NCBI GenBank assembly: GCA_964388085.1 | Contig: CAYLZW010000076.1 | Coordinates: 1-21,461 of the forward strand | DNA: 21,461 nt | Direction: 5' to 3' | Origin: CAYLZW01 sp964388085 | Lineage (GTDB): Bacteria > Myxococcota > UBA727 > CAYLZW01 | Shown here: positions 14,013-21,461 of the stretch, in pieces | How positions within the stretch are numbered: position 1 is the stretch's first letter | How the letters are laid out: each line of letters begins with the position of its first letter | Translations under genes and position numbers: made by a program | The notes under the pieces: model-generated | The model's database searches: none | What the model saw: the letters and a program-made list of their open reading frames with translations, nothing else | What the model was told of the DNA's origin: nothing

Positions 14013-14042
14013 AAAAAGAAGCGCCCCGATCTCTCAGGGCGC
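14013..14042 (-). terminator. Terminator of tRNA-His
   Basis: On the minus strand GCGCCCTGA and TCGGGGCGC form a 9-bp stem (one T-G pair) with a GAGA tetraloop, followed by TTCTTTTT. It lies 16 nt after the tRNA CCA end and insulates the double-DGPF promoter immediately downstream. Confidence 0.85.
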
Positions 14043-14058
14043 CTCCGCGAACCTCAAA

Positions 14059-14135
14059 TGGGGTGAGTGACGGGGCTTGAACCCGCGACACCCGGAATCA
14101 CAATCCAGTGCTCTACCAACTGAGCTACACCCACC
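14059..14135 (-). tRNA. tRNA-His (anticodon GTG)
   Basis: A 77-nt cloverleaf with the extra 5' G(-1) opposite C73 that marks tRNA-His, and encoded CCA. The acceptor stem GTGGGTG pairs with CACTCAC (one G-T pair); the anticodon loop TTGTGAT gives GTG. Histidine codons CAC and CAT are read. Confidence 0.97.
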
Positions 14136-14147
14136 ATGCGCTCCGCT

Positions 14148-14177
14148 CTTGTGGCGGATCTGGGGCCGCGTCGTCAA
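14148..14177 (-). promoter_or_regulatory. Promoter of tRNA-His
   Basis: On the minus strand TTGACG (14177-14172) and CACAAG (14153-14148) are 18 nt apart, with the expected start a few bases before the tRNA 5' end. A second TTGACG lies 18 nt further upstream. The -10 match is weak. Confidence 0.4.
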
Positions 14178-14320
14178 GAGCGTTTCGGTCGTCAAGCTAG
14201 CGATCCCTGGGGCACCAAGCCACGCGCAACGGCCGCCCGCCGCCCACCGTGCACGCTGATCCCAGGCGTCGCTCGCGCGAGCGCTACGCGAGCTCCTCGG
14301 GAGCTTCGTGCACATTCATT

Positions 14321-14342
14321 TACGTTCGTAGTTTCGAACGTA
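14321..14342. repeat. Perfect 8-bp inverted repeat TACGTTCG-N6-CGAACGTA
   Basis: Arms at 14321-14328 and 14335-14342 around TAGTTT, 9 nt beyond the stop of the ArsR-SRPBCC gene. There is no T-run on either strand, so it is not an obvious intrinsic terminator; a regulator-binding site is the other option. Confidence 0.4.
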
Positions 14343-14351
14343 TGGAAATGC

Positions 14352-14975
14352 TCAATCAAGTTGAGCGCCAGGGTCAGGCCCCGGATCCCAGCCGCGCGCG
14401 AGGCTCTCGAGGCGCGGGAGATAATGGTCCCAGCCGGCGGCGCCAGGCCCCTCGTGCAGGAGCTGGAGTCGGGTGCCGCTGCCGTCCGGGGAGAAGCGCA
14501 GGTCCACCTTCGCGCGGCCGGCGCTGTCCGCGCGCCAGCCGAAGGCGAGCGACAGCCGGGTCGGCGCCTCCAGCAAGAGGAAGCTCCCGTGCAGCTCCCC
14601 CTTCCAGCGGGCGAGCTGCGCGGGGTCCGAGAACAAGCGGAAGGCGACCTCGGGCCTCGCTTCGAGCCAGAGCTCTCGGCGCAGGGCCGAAGGTAGGCCC
14701 ACGGTCGGGTCGCGTTCCGCCGGCGGCGAGAGCTCGGCCAGGTAGTCCCGCAAGGCGTGTAGCAGCGCCGGGCGCAGGCGGTAGAGCCGCTTGGTGCCGT
14801 CCCGGCGCTCGTCGAGCAGCCCGGCCGCTTTGAGATTTGTCAGGTGCTGGGAGACGGCCGGCCGCGTGATGGCGAAGGTGGCCGCGATCTCTCCCGCGCT
14901 CAGCTCCCGCTCCGTCACCAGCCGGAGGATGTCCCGCCGGGTGCCGTGCGCCAACGCTCGCCAGGCATCGTCCAT
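14352..14975 (-). CDS. ArsR-family regulator fused to SRPBCC (AHSA1-like) domain
   Basis: A 207-residue protein. Residues 3-85 are an ArsR-type winged helix (ALAHGTRRDILRLV, then AGEIAATFAITRPAVSQHLTNL and wing RDGTKRLYRL). No cysteine metal-binding motif of the metal-sensing ArsR group is present. Residues about 97-190 are SRPBCC/START-like (RELWLEARPEVAFRLFSDPAQLARWKGE, ending GWDHYLPRLESLARGWDP), a hydrophobic ligand pocket. The fusion suggests a one-component ligand-responsive repressor; separate ArsR and SRPBCC genes are often adjacent in bacteria. ATG 14975 is the only sensible start; the upstream DNA is AT-richer and contains CGATATCG at 14991-14998 and several CGCTT copies that could be the operator. 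No target gene is adjacent on this strand, so autoregulation is the simplest guess. Confidence 0.85.
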   Translation of the reverse strand: MDDAWRALAHGTRRDILRLVTERELSAGEIAATFAITRPAVSQHLTNLKAAGLLDERRDGTKRLYRLRPALLHALRDYLAELSPPAERDPTVGLPSALRRELWLEARPEVAFRLFSDPAQLARWKGELHGSFLLLEAPTRLSLAFGWRADSAGRAKVDLRFSPDGSGTRLQLLHEGPGAAGWDHYLPRLESLARGWDPGPDPGAQLD

Positions 14976-15036
14976 GATGGACTAACGTAAGCGATATCGA
15001 GCGTATAGAGAAGCGAAAATAAGCGACCGGAAGACT

Positions 15037-15897
15037 TCAGGGCCGGCCGGTGGGGTCGTCGCTCTCGTCCAGGGACGGCTGGTGCCGCGGCGCCGGCTCC
15101 AGGGACGGCTGGTGCCGGGGACGATCCACGTCGAGCGTCGTGTCGCCGTCGTCGGCGCTCGGGCGGGCGAGGCCGCGGCGCAGCTCGCTCGTGTGGGAGG
15201 CGTCCGCCAGCTCGGACATCGGGCGGGTCATGCCCACCGCGGTCTTCGCGGTCGAGATGGCCTTGATGGCGGCCGCTGCCTCCGCCGCCATGGTGCCGCT
15301 GACCGGATCGAGCGCCTGCCCGGCGGCGACGGCGGCCATGGTGATGCCGATGCCCTCGGCCATCTCGAGCGCCTTGACCGCGCGGGTGGCGTCCTTCTGG
15401 TGCGAGCTCTCGCTCGCGTTCGAGACGCGGGTCGGCTGGTTGCCGGCCTCGGCGGCCTTCTTGATCTGCTGGTCGGCCGCGCGCGCCTCTTGCGCCGCCA
15501 TGACGTCGGTCTTGCGGTCGGGATCGCTCGCGCGCGCCACCATGGTGCGCGTGGCGTCGTACGCCGCGGCCCCTGGCCCCTCGTCGCTGCGAGCGGCGAG
15601 CGCGCGGGCGTCGGGCGTTGGGCTCGGCTTTTTGCCGTGCAGGAAGGCCGCGCCCTCGAGGCCGCGCTCCATCTGCGCGCCCGCGGTCTCGTAGATCTCG
15701 TCCAGCTTGGCGAACGCGTCGAAGCCGCGCGGCAGCTGGTGCTGCTCGCTCGGCAACAGCTCGGCCTCGTCGGCGAAGCGCTGGACGACCTGCGGGATGT
15801 GGATGGACTTGTCCGGCTGCCAGTCGGCGTCGTGCCAAAGGCTGCTCATCCCCGCGTTGTGCGAAGAGAGCCCAGTGCCGGAACCACCCACGCGCAT
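15037..15897 (-). CDS. Uncharacterised protein with C-terminal 10-residue repeat
   Basis: A 286-residue protein without a recognised family. The N-terminal half has a polar region with IHIPQVVQRFADEAELLPSE and an amphipathic helix DAFAKLDEIYETAGAQMERG. The middle is alanine-rich and helical with glycine-rich hydrophobic runs (EGIGITMAAVAAGQAL), and the end holds two copies of a 10-residue unit beginning RHQPSL, encoded by a 30-bp tandem DNA repeat (20-bp identical cores at 15068-15087 and 15098-15117). ATG 15897 has GAGG 6 nt upstream; ATG 15927 is a longer alternative without a ribosome binding site. No signal peptide or clear membrane segment is seen. The neighbours on both sides are unrelated. 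It could be a structural or secreted substrate protein, but nothing supports a function. Confidence 0.6.
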   Translation of the reverse strand: MRVGGSGTGLSSHNAGMSSLWHDADWQPDKSIHIPQVVQRFADEAELLPSEQHQLPRGFDAFAKLDEIYETAGAQMERGLEGAAFLHGKKPSPTPDARALAARSDEGPGAAAYDATRTMVARASDPDRKTDVMAAQEARAADQQIKKAAEAGNQPTRVSNASESSHQKDATRAVKALEMAEGIGITMAAVAAGQALDPVSGTMAAEAAAAIKAISTAKTAVGMTRPMSELADASHTSELRRGLARPSADDGDTTLDVDRPRHQPSLEPAPRHQPSLDESDDPTGRP

Positions 15898-16073
15898 ACC
15901 GAACCTCGTAGCGATGCTCCTCGTCATTATCGCAGAATGCGGCCGCCGTTGTGCCCGTTCTCCCCTCGTCCTTCGTCCGATGGGCCGATCGCCCGATGCG
16001 ACCTGCCGCGCGGGCGGTCCGCGGGCTGTCGATCTGCCTTCCCAGCCCGGTTTCGAGCGCGTAGCGAGGCGTC

Positions 16074-16907
16074 ATGTCCGATGAGCGCGCGATTGGCGTC
16101 TTCGACTCCGGCGTGGGCGGCCTCACGGTGCTGCGCGCGCTCGGCGAGGCGCTGCCCGACGAGCCCACCGTGTATCTCGGCGACACCGCGCGCGTCCCCT
16201 ACGGCACCCGCAGCGCGGACGCCGTGATCCGCTACGCGCTCAACAACGCCCGCACGCTGCTCGAGAGCGCCGACCTGAAGCTGCTCGTGGTCGCCTGCAA
16301 CACCGCCAGCGCGGTCGCCATCGGACCGCTCGCCGAAGAGCTGCCCATCCCCGTGGTCGGCGTCATCGAGCCGGGCGCGCGCGCGGCGCTCGAGGTCCAC
16401 AAGGGCGGCACCATCCTCGTGCTCGGCACCGCCGGCACCGTGCGCTCGCTGGCGTATCCGCGCGCGCTCGAGGCGGCGGGCTTTCGCGGCACCGTCGCGA
16501 GCCGCGCCTGCCCGCTGCTCGTTCCCCTCGTGGAAGAGGGCTGGACCGAGGGCGCCATCACCGATCAGGTGCTCGATCGCTACCTCGAGCACATCGAGCC
16601 GGACGTCGACGTCGTCGTGCTCGGCTGCACGCACTATCCGCTCTTGCGCGGCGCCCTCGAGAGCGCCCTCTGGCGGGCGCGCGGGACGCACGTGGCCGTC
16701 GTCGACGGCGGCCGGGCCACGGCCACCGAGGTGCAGGCCCTGCTCGCGCGCGACGACGCGCTCGCCACGCCGGGCGCGGCGCCACCCGCGCGCCGCTTCC
16801 TCGTCACCGACGCGCCCCAACAGATGGCCATGCTCGCGCCGCGCTTCCTCGGGCACGCGCTCGGGCCGAGCGACGTCGAGCTCGTCGACGTCGTCATCGC
16901 GGTATGA
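16074..16907 (+). CDS. murI: Glutamate racemase
   Basis: A 277-residue enzyme, the family's usual length. It interconverts L- and D-glutamate in the cytosol to supply D-Glu for peptidoglycan stem peptides. The N-terminal GVFDSGVGGLTVLRAL, the YLGDTARVPYG loop, and the two catalytic cysteines C75 (VACNTAS) and C185 (LGCTHYP) are intact. The start ATG 16074 gives the family's typical N terminus. It overlaps the next gene by ATGA (16904-16907), so the two are probably co-transcribed and coupled. A 146-nt gap separates it from the divergent gene upstream. Confidence 0.97.
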   Translation: MSDERAIGVFDSGVGGLTVLRALGEALPDEPTVYLGDTARVPYGTRSADAVIRYALNNARTLLESADLKLLVVACNTASAVAIGPLAEELPIPVVGVIEPGARAALEVHKGGTILVLGTAGTVRSLAYPRALEAAGFRGTVASRACPLLVPLVEEGWTEGAITDQVLDRYLEHIEPDVDVVVLGCTHYPLLRGALESALWRARGTHVAVVDGGRATATEVQALLARDDALATPGAAPPARRFLVTDAPQQMAMLAPRFLGHALGPSDVELVDVVIAV

Positions 16908-17725
16908 GCGCGCACCCGCCGGCGCAAGCGGGCGCGCCGCCGCCCCGCGCACCGCTGTGCCAGCACGCGCGCGGCAGCTGTGGCGCCTGCTGCGGGGTCT
17001 ACAACTTCAAGGACCGCTCGCCCGCCGCCATGGACGCGCGCCTTCGTCGTCGCACCGAGCGGGTCGGCGCCGCCTGGCCCGACGTGCTGCGGCTCGCCGC
17101 CGTGCGCGACGAGCTGCTCGCGGAGGAGCGAGGCGACGTGCTGTTCGCCACCGTGAAGGTGTGCCCGTTCGCGGGCTACGTCGAGGAGGGGCGGGTCGGC
17201 TGCCTGCTGCACCCGACGCGGCACCCGACGGGCGAGGACCTGCGCGACCTCGCCGTCTACCCGAAGGAGGTCTGCCGCGGTCACTTCTGCGCGCCGCACG
17301 ACTGGCTGCGTCCGCTCGAGCGAGCGCTCGCGCAGTGCGCCGAGGGCACCGGCTATGGCCTCGTCGTCACCGACGCGGGGCTCGTCAAGAGCGTGCGCGC
17401 GCTGCTCGAGGACGCGATGGGCCGCGGGCTGCGCGAGGACGACGTGGAGCGCGGTCGCGCGGCGCTGGCGGCGCTCTGGCGCGAGCTGCTCGCGTGGCCC
17501 TTTCGCGACCCGGACCCGCGGCGCTTCGGGGGCTTCTACGTCCTCGGTGACGACGCCATCGAGCGCACGCTGCCGAGCTGCCTCGACGGCACGGACGTCA
17601 TGGCGACGAAGGCGCAGCGCACCGTGCTGGACGGCCTCGGCACGCGCGTCTCGAGCAGCGACGACGCCGAGCGCGCGCTCGCGCACCTGAGCGCGCTCAT
17701 CGAGGCCGCGGCGAGCGCGCTCTGA
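16904..17725 (+). CDS. Cys-rich YkgJ/UPF0153-like protein (putative metal/Fe-S binding)
   Basis: A 273-residue cytosolic protein. The N-terminal half carries cysteine motifs: C19, C26, C29 and C30 (SCGACC), C87 (KVCPFA), C100 with H103 (GCLLHP), and C124 and C129 (VCRGHFC). This pattern resembles YkgJ-type (UPF0153) zinc- or iron-chelating proteins, whose function is not settled. The C-terminal 140 residues are helical (VKSVRALLEDAMGRGL, ALAALWRELLAWPF). It starts inside the murI stop codon (ATGA overlap), suggesting coupled translation, although a role in D-glutamate metabolism is only inferred from position. It ends tail to tail with the aldehyde dehydrogenase gene, 25 nt apart. Confidence 0.7.
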   Translation: MSAHPPAQAGAPPPRAPLCQHARGSCGACCGVYNFKDRSPAAMDARLRRRTERVGAAWPDVLRLAAVRDELLAEERGDVLFATVKVCPFAGYVEEGRVGCLLHPTRHPTGEDLRDLAVYPKEVCRGHFCAPHDWLRPLERALAQCAEGTGYGLVVTDAGLVKSVRALLEDAMGRGLREDDVERGRAALAALWRELLAWPFRDPDPRRFGGFYVLGDDAIERTLPSCLDGTDVMATKAQRTVLDGLGTRVSSSDDAERALAHLSALIEAAASAL

Positions 17726-17750
17726 GCGTTCGTCTCTACCGCCGTGCTGC

Positions 17751-19187
17751 TCAGCCGGGCACGCCGCCGGGCGCGAGCGCGAGCAGGCGCAGCTCGCTGA
17801 AGTCGTCGAGCGAGTAGGCCGGCCCCTCGCGGCCGAAGCCGGACGCCTTCACGCCGCCGTACGGCATGTGGTCGACGCGGAAGGTGGGCGTGTCGTTGTG
17901 GATGACGGCGCCCACCAGGAGCTCGTCGTAACAGCGCCACAGGACGCCGAGGTCGTTCGTGAACACGCCCGCCTGCAGGCCGTACTCGCTGGCGTTGACG
18001 CGCGCGATGGCGTCGTCGAGCGCCGCGTAGGGCGAGAGCGTGCACACCGGGCCGAAGGCCTCCTCGCGCCGCAGCTTGGCGTGCGCGGGGACGCCCTCGA
18101 GCAGCGTCGGCGCGATGACGCTGCCCTCGCGCCCGCCCCCGCACAGGACGACGGCGCCGCCCGCCTTGGCTTCCTCGATCCAGGCCAGCACGCGCTCGCG
18201 CGCGCGCTCGTCGATGAGCGGACCGTTCACGACGTCCGCCCGGCGCGGGTCGCCGCTCACGACGTCACGCTCGATGGCGTCGAGTAGATGTTTCTTGAAC
18301 TGTCCATAGACGCGCTCGTGCACCAGGGCGTGCTGCACCGAGATGCACACCTGACCCGCGTACACGAACGCGGCGCGGGCCGTGCGCCGGGCGGCTGCCT
18401 CGAGGTCCGCGTCCTCGTGCACGAGCACGCTGGCGTCCCCGCCGAGCTCGAGCACCACGCGCTTTCGGCCCGCGCGCGCCAACATATCCCAGCCGACGCG
18501 CGCGGAGCCGGTGAAGCTGAGCACGCGCGGCCTGTCGTCGGTGACGAGGACGTCGGCGACGGCCGGGTCGGCGGGGAGCACCTGCAGCGCCGCCTTCGGC
18601 AGGCCGACGTCAGCGACGATCTCGGCGAGCGCGAGCGCGCTTAGCGGCGTCTGCGGCGCCGGCTTCAGGATGACCGGGCAGCCCGCGCCGAGCGCCGGCG
18701 CGACCTTGTGCGCCACGAGGTTCAGCGGGAAGTTGAAGGGCGTGACCGCGCCGACGAGCCCGCGCGGAAAGCGGCGCACGACGCCAAAGCGGCCTTGCCC
18801 TGCCGGCGCGGCGTCGAGCTCGACGCTCTTTTCGGCCGTACGCCAACACTCCTCGGCGGCGAGCTCGAAGGTCGCGACGGCGCGCTGCACCTCTCCCTTT
18901 GCCGCCGTGAGCGGCTTGCCGGCCTCGTCGCAGACGAGCCCCGCGAGCTCCTCTGCGCGCGCCGCGATGCCCTGCGCGATGGCCTTGAGCGCGCGGCGCC
19001 GCTCGTGCGACGGCAGCCTCGCCAGGAGCGGCTCGGCCGCCTTGCCCGACGACAGCGCCAGCTCGAGCAGCGCGGCGTCGGCGAAGTGCGCCACGCCGAC
19101 GAGCTCGCCCGTGTACGGCGAGCGCACCTCGCGGCGCTCTGCCCCTTCGCGAAAGCCGCCGGCGACGAAGAGCGGTGACTCGTGCAT
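17751..19187 (-). CDS. NAD(P)-dependent aldehyde dehydrogenase family protein
   Basis: A 478-residue ALDH. The catalytic cysteine is C281 (YAGQVCISVQ), the general base E247 (LELGGDA) and the oxyanion asparagine N152 (TPFNFPLN); SFTGSARVG forms the coenzyme-binding loop. YAGQVCISVQ resembles the lactaldehyde/glyceraldehyde-3-phosphate/phosphonoacetaldehyde branch rather than methylmalonate-semialdehyde dehydrogenase, so it is not called iolA despite lying near iolD. The substrate cannot be given from sequence alone. The start ATG 19187 has AGGAG 7 nt upstream. It is transcribed in the same direction as iolD, but the lipoprotein gene on the opposite strand lies between them, so a common operon is unlikely. 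Confidence 0.9.
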   Translation of the reverse strand: MHESPLFVAGGFREGAERREVRSPYTGELVGVAHFADAALLELALSSGKAAEPLLARLPSHERRRALKAIAQGIAARAEELAGLVCDEAGKPLTAAKGEVQRAVATFELAAEECWRTAEKSVELDAAPAGQGRFGVVRRFPRGLVGAVTPFNFPLNLVAHKVAPALGAGCPVILKPAPQTPLSALALAEIVADVGLPKAALQVLPADPAVADVLVTDDRPRVLSFTGSARVGWDMLARAGRKRVVLELGGDASVLVHEDADLEAAARRTARAAFVYAGQVCISVQHALVHERVYGQFKKHLLDAIERDVVSGDPRRADVVNGPLIDERARERVLAWIEEAKAGGAVVLCGGGREGSVIAPTLLEGVPAHAKLRREEAFGPVCTLSPYAALDDAIARVNASEYGLQAGVFTNDLGVLWRCYDELLVGAVIHNDTPTFRVDHMPYGGVKASGFGREGPAYSLDDFSELRLLALAPGGVPG

Positions 19188-19267
19188 CTCCTGCCTCCTC
19201 TGGGCGCGTGCCCCGGCAGCCTACCGCTCGAACGTGCCCGCGGGCAGCGGGCGCGTCATGCTCGGGC

Positions 19268-19723
19268 ATGATCCGCTCTCTCGTCGCCGCTGCAGCGCTC
19301 GCCTGCGGGCTCGCCGGCTGCTCGCCCACGCTTCAGCCCTGCTACGCCGATGACCTCATCTTCGGCGAGGACGCGGACGACGAGAGCGTCGCCGAGCTCG
19401 CCATCGTGGGCTGCGTGACCGGCGACATCCTCGTCGAGAACACCCTCATCGAGACGCTCGCGCTGCCCTTGCTGGACGACGTCGGCGGCGCGCTGATCGT
19501 CAGCCAGAACCTCCTGCTCGGCCGCGTCGATCTGCCGGCGCTCGCCAACGTGGGCGGCCTCTTCGAGGTCTCGCTGAACGCGACGCTCGCGGAGCTCTCG
19601 CTGCCCGCGCTGATGACGGTGGGGGACGACCTCATCGTGAGCGGCAACCCCGAGCTGCCGGCGGACGAGAGCGGCGACGCGTTCGCCGACGTCGAGGTCG
19701 GCGGGGAGACGCGGATCGAGTGA
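19268..19723 (+). CDS. Lipoprotein with receptor-L-like repeats
   Basis: A 151-residue protein with a lipoprotein signal (MIRSLVAAAALACGLAGC, lipidated cysteine C18). The mature chain shows beta-helix/receptor-L-like units: LALPLLDDVGGALIVSQN, VDLPALANVGGLFEVSLN and LSLPALMTVGDDLIVSGN, each with the spaced L-P-x-L and G-x-L-x-V pattern. Such secreted repeat proteins are frequent in myxobacteria and may be surface-exposed; ligands are unknown. ATG 19268 is chosen because it starts the signal; an in-frame start at 19175 would put 31 unlikely residues in front. It is divergent from the ALDH gene with 80 nt between starts and ends 12 nt from the convergent iolD stop. Confidence 0.75.
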   Translation: MIRSLVAAAALACGLAGCSPTLQPCYADDLIFGEDADDESVAELAIVGCVTGDILVENTLIETLALPLLDDVGGALIVSQNLLLGRVDLPALANVGGLFEVSLNATLAELSLPALMTVGDDLIVSGNPELPADESGDAFADVEVGGETRIE

Positions 19724-19735
19724 CGCCCGCCGCCG

Positions 19736-21461
19736 TCAGCGACGGTCGCGCGCCCGGCGCTGCTCGTCGTAGCGCGCGCGCGCGGCCTGTACCTCCTGGC
19801 GCTCGGACACCTCGGGCACGGCGACGTCCCACCAGCTGCCGCCCTCTTGCGTGCTCTGCCTCGGGTCGGTCTCGATGACGACGACGTAGCTGCGCGTGGA
19901 GGCGCGGGAGCGGGCCAGCGCCGCCTCGAGCTCCTCGATGGTGCGGACGCGCTCGCCCTCGGCGCCGAGGCTCTCGGCGTGCTTCACGAAGTCGATGGCG
20001 GGGGGCGCCTTGCCGTCGTCGGCGAACAGGTTGTTGAACGGCGCCGAGCCGACGCCCTGCTGCAGCCGCGAGATGCAGCCATAGCCGTGGTTGTCGCAGA
20101 CGATGATGTTGAGCTTTTGACCGAGCGTGACGCTGGTGGCGATCTCGCTGTTGAGCATGAGGTAGCTGCCGTCACCGACGACGACGAAGACCTCCCGCGC
20201 GGGGTGCGCCATCTTGACGCCGAGGCCGCCCGCGATCTCGTAGCCCATGCAGGAGAAGCCGTACTCGACGTGGTAGCCGCCGGCACGGCGCGTGCGCCAC
20301 AGCTTGTGCAGCTCTCCGGGCAGGCCGCCGGCCGCGCATACGACGACGTCGTCGGGCGCGCTCTGGCGGTTCACGGCGCCGAGCACCTGGGCGTCGCTCG
20401 GCAGCCCCTGCGCTCGGCCCACGGCGGCGGTCATCGTCTCGACGACGTCGTTCCAGCGGCGCGTGTGCTCGGCGGCGCGCGCGCTCCAGGCGTCCTCGGA
20501 GCAGACCCCGCTCAGCGCCGCGGACAGGGCCGAGAGCCCCACGCGCGCGTCGCTGACGAGCGAGAGCCCGTCGTGCTTGACCGCGTCGAAGGGCTGAACG
20601 TTCAGCGACACGAGCGCGCGCCCGCCGCGCTCACCCGCCCGCCCGAACAGCGACCAGGAGCCGGTGGTGAAGTCCATGAGGCGCGTGCCCACGGCGACGA
20701 TGACGTCGGCGTCCCGCGCGAGCGCGTTGGCCGCCTCGCTGCCGGTGACGCCCACCGCGCCCACCGCCTGCGGGTGGTCCCAGGCGAGCGCGCCCTTGCC
20801 CGCCTGCGTCTCCGCCACGGGGATGCGGTGTACCTCCGCGAAGCGCTGCAGCGCGGCGCACGCGTCGCTGTAGTGCACGCCGCCGCCGGCGATGAGCAGC
20901 GGGCGCTTGGCCTCTTTCAGCACCTCGGCGGCGCGCGCGAGCTCGCCAGCGTCCGGCCCCTGCCGGCGCGGCTCCCGCTGCCGAACGGCGAAGAACGCCT
21001 CCGGGTAGTCGTAGGCCTCGGCCTGCGCGTCCTGACAGAGACAGAGGGTGACGGGGCCGCAGCGCGCGGGATCGGTCAGCACGTCCATGGCCTGCGGCAG
21101 GCTCTGCAGGAGCTGCTCCGGCCGAGTGAGACGATCAAAGAAGCGTGACACCGGCCGCAGGCAGTCGTTCGCCGTCGAGGTGAAGTCGCTGAAGTCCTCC
21201 ACCTGCTGCAGCACGGGATCGGGCAGGCGCGAGGCGAACACGTCGCCGGGCAGGAGCAGCACCGGCAGCCGGTTCACGTGCGCGAGCGCCGCGGCGGTGA
21301 CGAGGTTCACGGCGCCGGGCCCGATGCTCGTCGTGCACGCCATGACCCGGCGGCGGCGGTGCGCCTTGGCGTAGGCGATGGCGGCGTGCGCCATGGCCTG
21401 CTCGTTGTGCGGCCGGAAGGTCGGCAGCTCCTCGCGGTAGGGGTAGAGCGCCTCGCCGAGG
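19736..21461 (-). CDS. iolD: 3D-(3,5/4)-trihydroxycyclohexane-1,2-dione acylhydrolase IolD (5' end outside window)
   Basis: The C-terminal 574 residues or so of a ThDP-dependent enzyme that opens the ring of trihydroxycyclohexanedione in myo-inositol catabolism. The visible frame begins LGEALYPYREELPTFRPHNEQAMAH and passes through the Pyr domain (ACTTSIGPGAVNLVTAAA), the central domain (LLIAGGGVHYSDA) and the ThDP-binding PP domain GDGSYLMLNSE, later DNHGYGCI. The run MGYEIAGGLGVKMAHP is typical of IolD. About 50 N-terminal residues are missing at the window edge; an internal ATG at 21394 is not the start. Other inositol genes are not in the window and would be expected to the right. The stop at 19736 lies 12 nt from the convergent lipoprotein gene. 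Confidence 0.92.
   Translation of the reverse strand, partial: LGEALYPYREELPTFRPHNEQAMAHAAIAYAKAHRRRRVMACTTSIGPGAVNLVTAAALAHVNRLPVLLLPGDVFASRLPDPVLQQVEDFSDFTSTANDCLRPVSRFFDRLTRPEQLLQSLPQAMDVLTDPARCGPVTLCLCQDAQAEAYDYPEAFFAVRQREPRRQGPDAGELARAAEVLKEAKRPLLIAGGGVHYSDACAALQRFAEVHRIPVAETQAGKGALAWDHPQAVGAVGVTGSEAANALARDADVIVAVGTRLMDFTTGSWSLFGRAGERGGRALVSLNVQPFDAVKHDGLSLVSDARVGLSALSAALSGVCSEDAWSARAAEHTRRWNDVVETMTAAVGRAQGLPSDAQVLGAVNRQSAPDDVVVCAAGGLPGELHKLWRTRRAGGYHVEYGFSCMGYEIAGGLGVKMAHPAREVFVVVGDGSYLMLNSEIATSVTLGQKLNIIVCDNHGYGCISRLQQGVGSAPFNNLFADDGKAPPAIDFVKHAESLGAEGERVRTIEELEAALARSRASTRSYVVVIETDPRQSTQEGGSWWDVAVPEVSERQEVQAARARYDEQRRARDRR

Noticed and set aside
16027..16032. TGTCGA upstream of murI as a third ECF42 promoter
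   Set aside because: No CGTC-type -10 element at a 16-18 nt distance.
17751..19187. Calling the aldehyde dehydrogenase iolA because iolD is near
   Set aside because: The active-site segment YAGQVCISVQ is of another ALDH branch, and a gene on the opposite strand lies between the two.
19847..21148. 433-codon open frame on the plus strand
   Set aside because: Antisense to iolD, with Arg/Val/Ala-rich low-information sequence and no start signal.
1..21461. CRISPR arrays or insertion sequences
   Set aside because: No regularly spaced repeats and no transposase frame or terminal inverted repeats were seen.

Overview
The window is high-GC DNA with dense coding and long antisense shadow frames. I infer a Myxococcota-type (myxobacterial) chromosome. 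The hints are a J-domain/TPR protein, an AgmX/PglI-like C-terminal domain on a protease, a receptor-L-like lipoprotein, an ECF42-type sigma factor with DGPF proteins, and two proteins whose only visible feature is clustered cysteines. The assignment rests on gene style, not on a marker gene.

Layout. Positions 1-2951 hold a truncated pirin-like lipoprotein (-), a J-domain protein with a degenerate HPD motif, a thioredoxin-like protein, a DCC-like thiol protein and, facing them, a small exported Cys-rich protein. Positions 3160-5331 form one operon of two YCII/DGPF proteins and an ECF42-type sigma factor. A tRNA-Arg(TCG) follows at 5435-5511.

Positions 5467-13139 are an integrated element of about 7.6 kb, bounded by an exact 45-bp direct repeat of the 3' part of tRNA-Arg. 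It carries a frameshifted tyrosine integrase, a small membrane protein, an exported Cys-containing protein, a HEPN-like protein, an ApeA-like HEPN protein divergent from a trypsin-like protease, and a frameshifted ART-like toxin candidate overlapping a small partner gene. This reads as a small, partly decayed defence-type island. The displaced 3' half of the tRNA still has a strong bidirectional terminator directly behind it.

Beyond the element lie a double-DGPF gene (-), tRNA-His (-), an ArsR-SRPBCC fusion (-) and a protein of unknown function (-). Then come murI overlapping a Cys-rich protein gene (+), an aldehyde dehydrogenase (-), a lipoprotein (+) and the 3' part of iolD (-), which runs off the window.

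Main observations. (1) The DGPF operon and the double-DGPF gene, now about 10 kb apart, share an identical promoter-like signature (TGTCGATC-N11-CGTTCGTCG), which suggests a local ECF42 regulon cut in two by the island. (2) The attachment site lies inside the 3' end of the integrase frame, so integration replaces the integrase C-terminal tail. (3) The ApeA-like HEPN / trypsin-AgmX divergent pair next to a second HEPN-like protein is the best candidate for an undescribed defence module.
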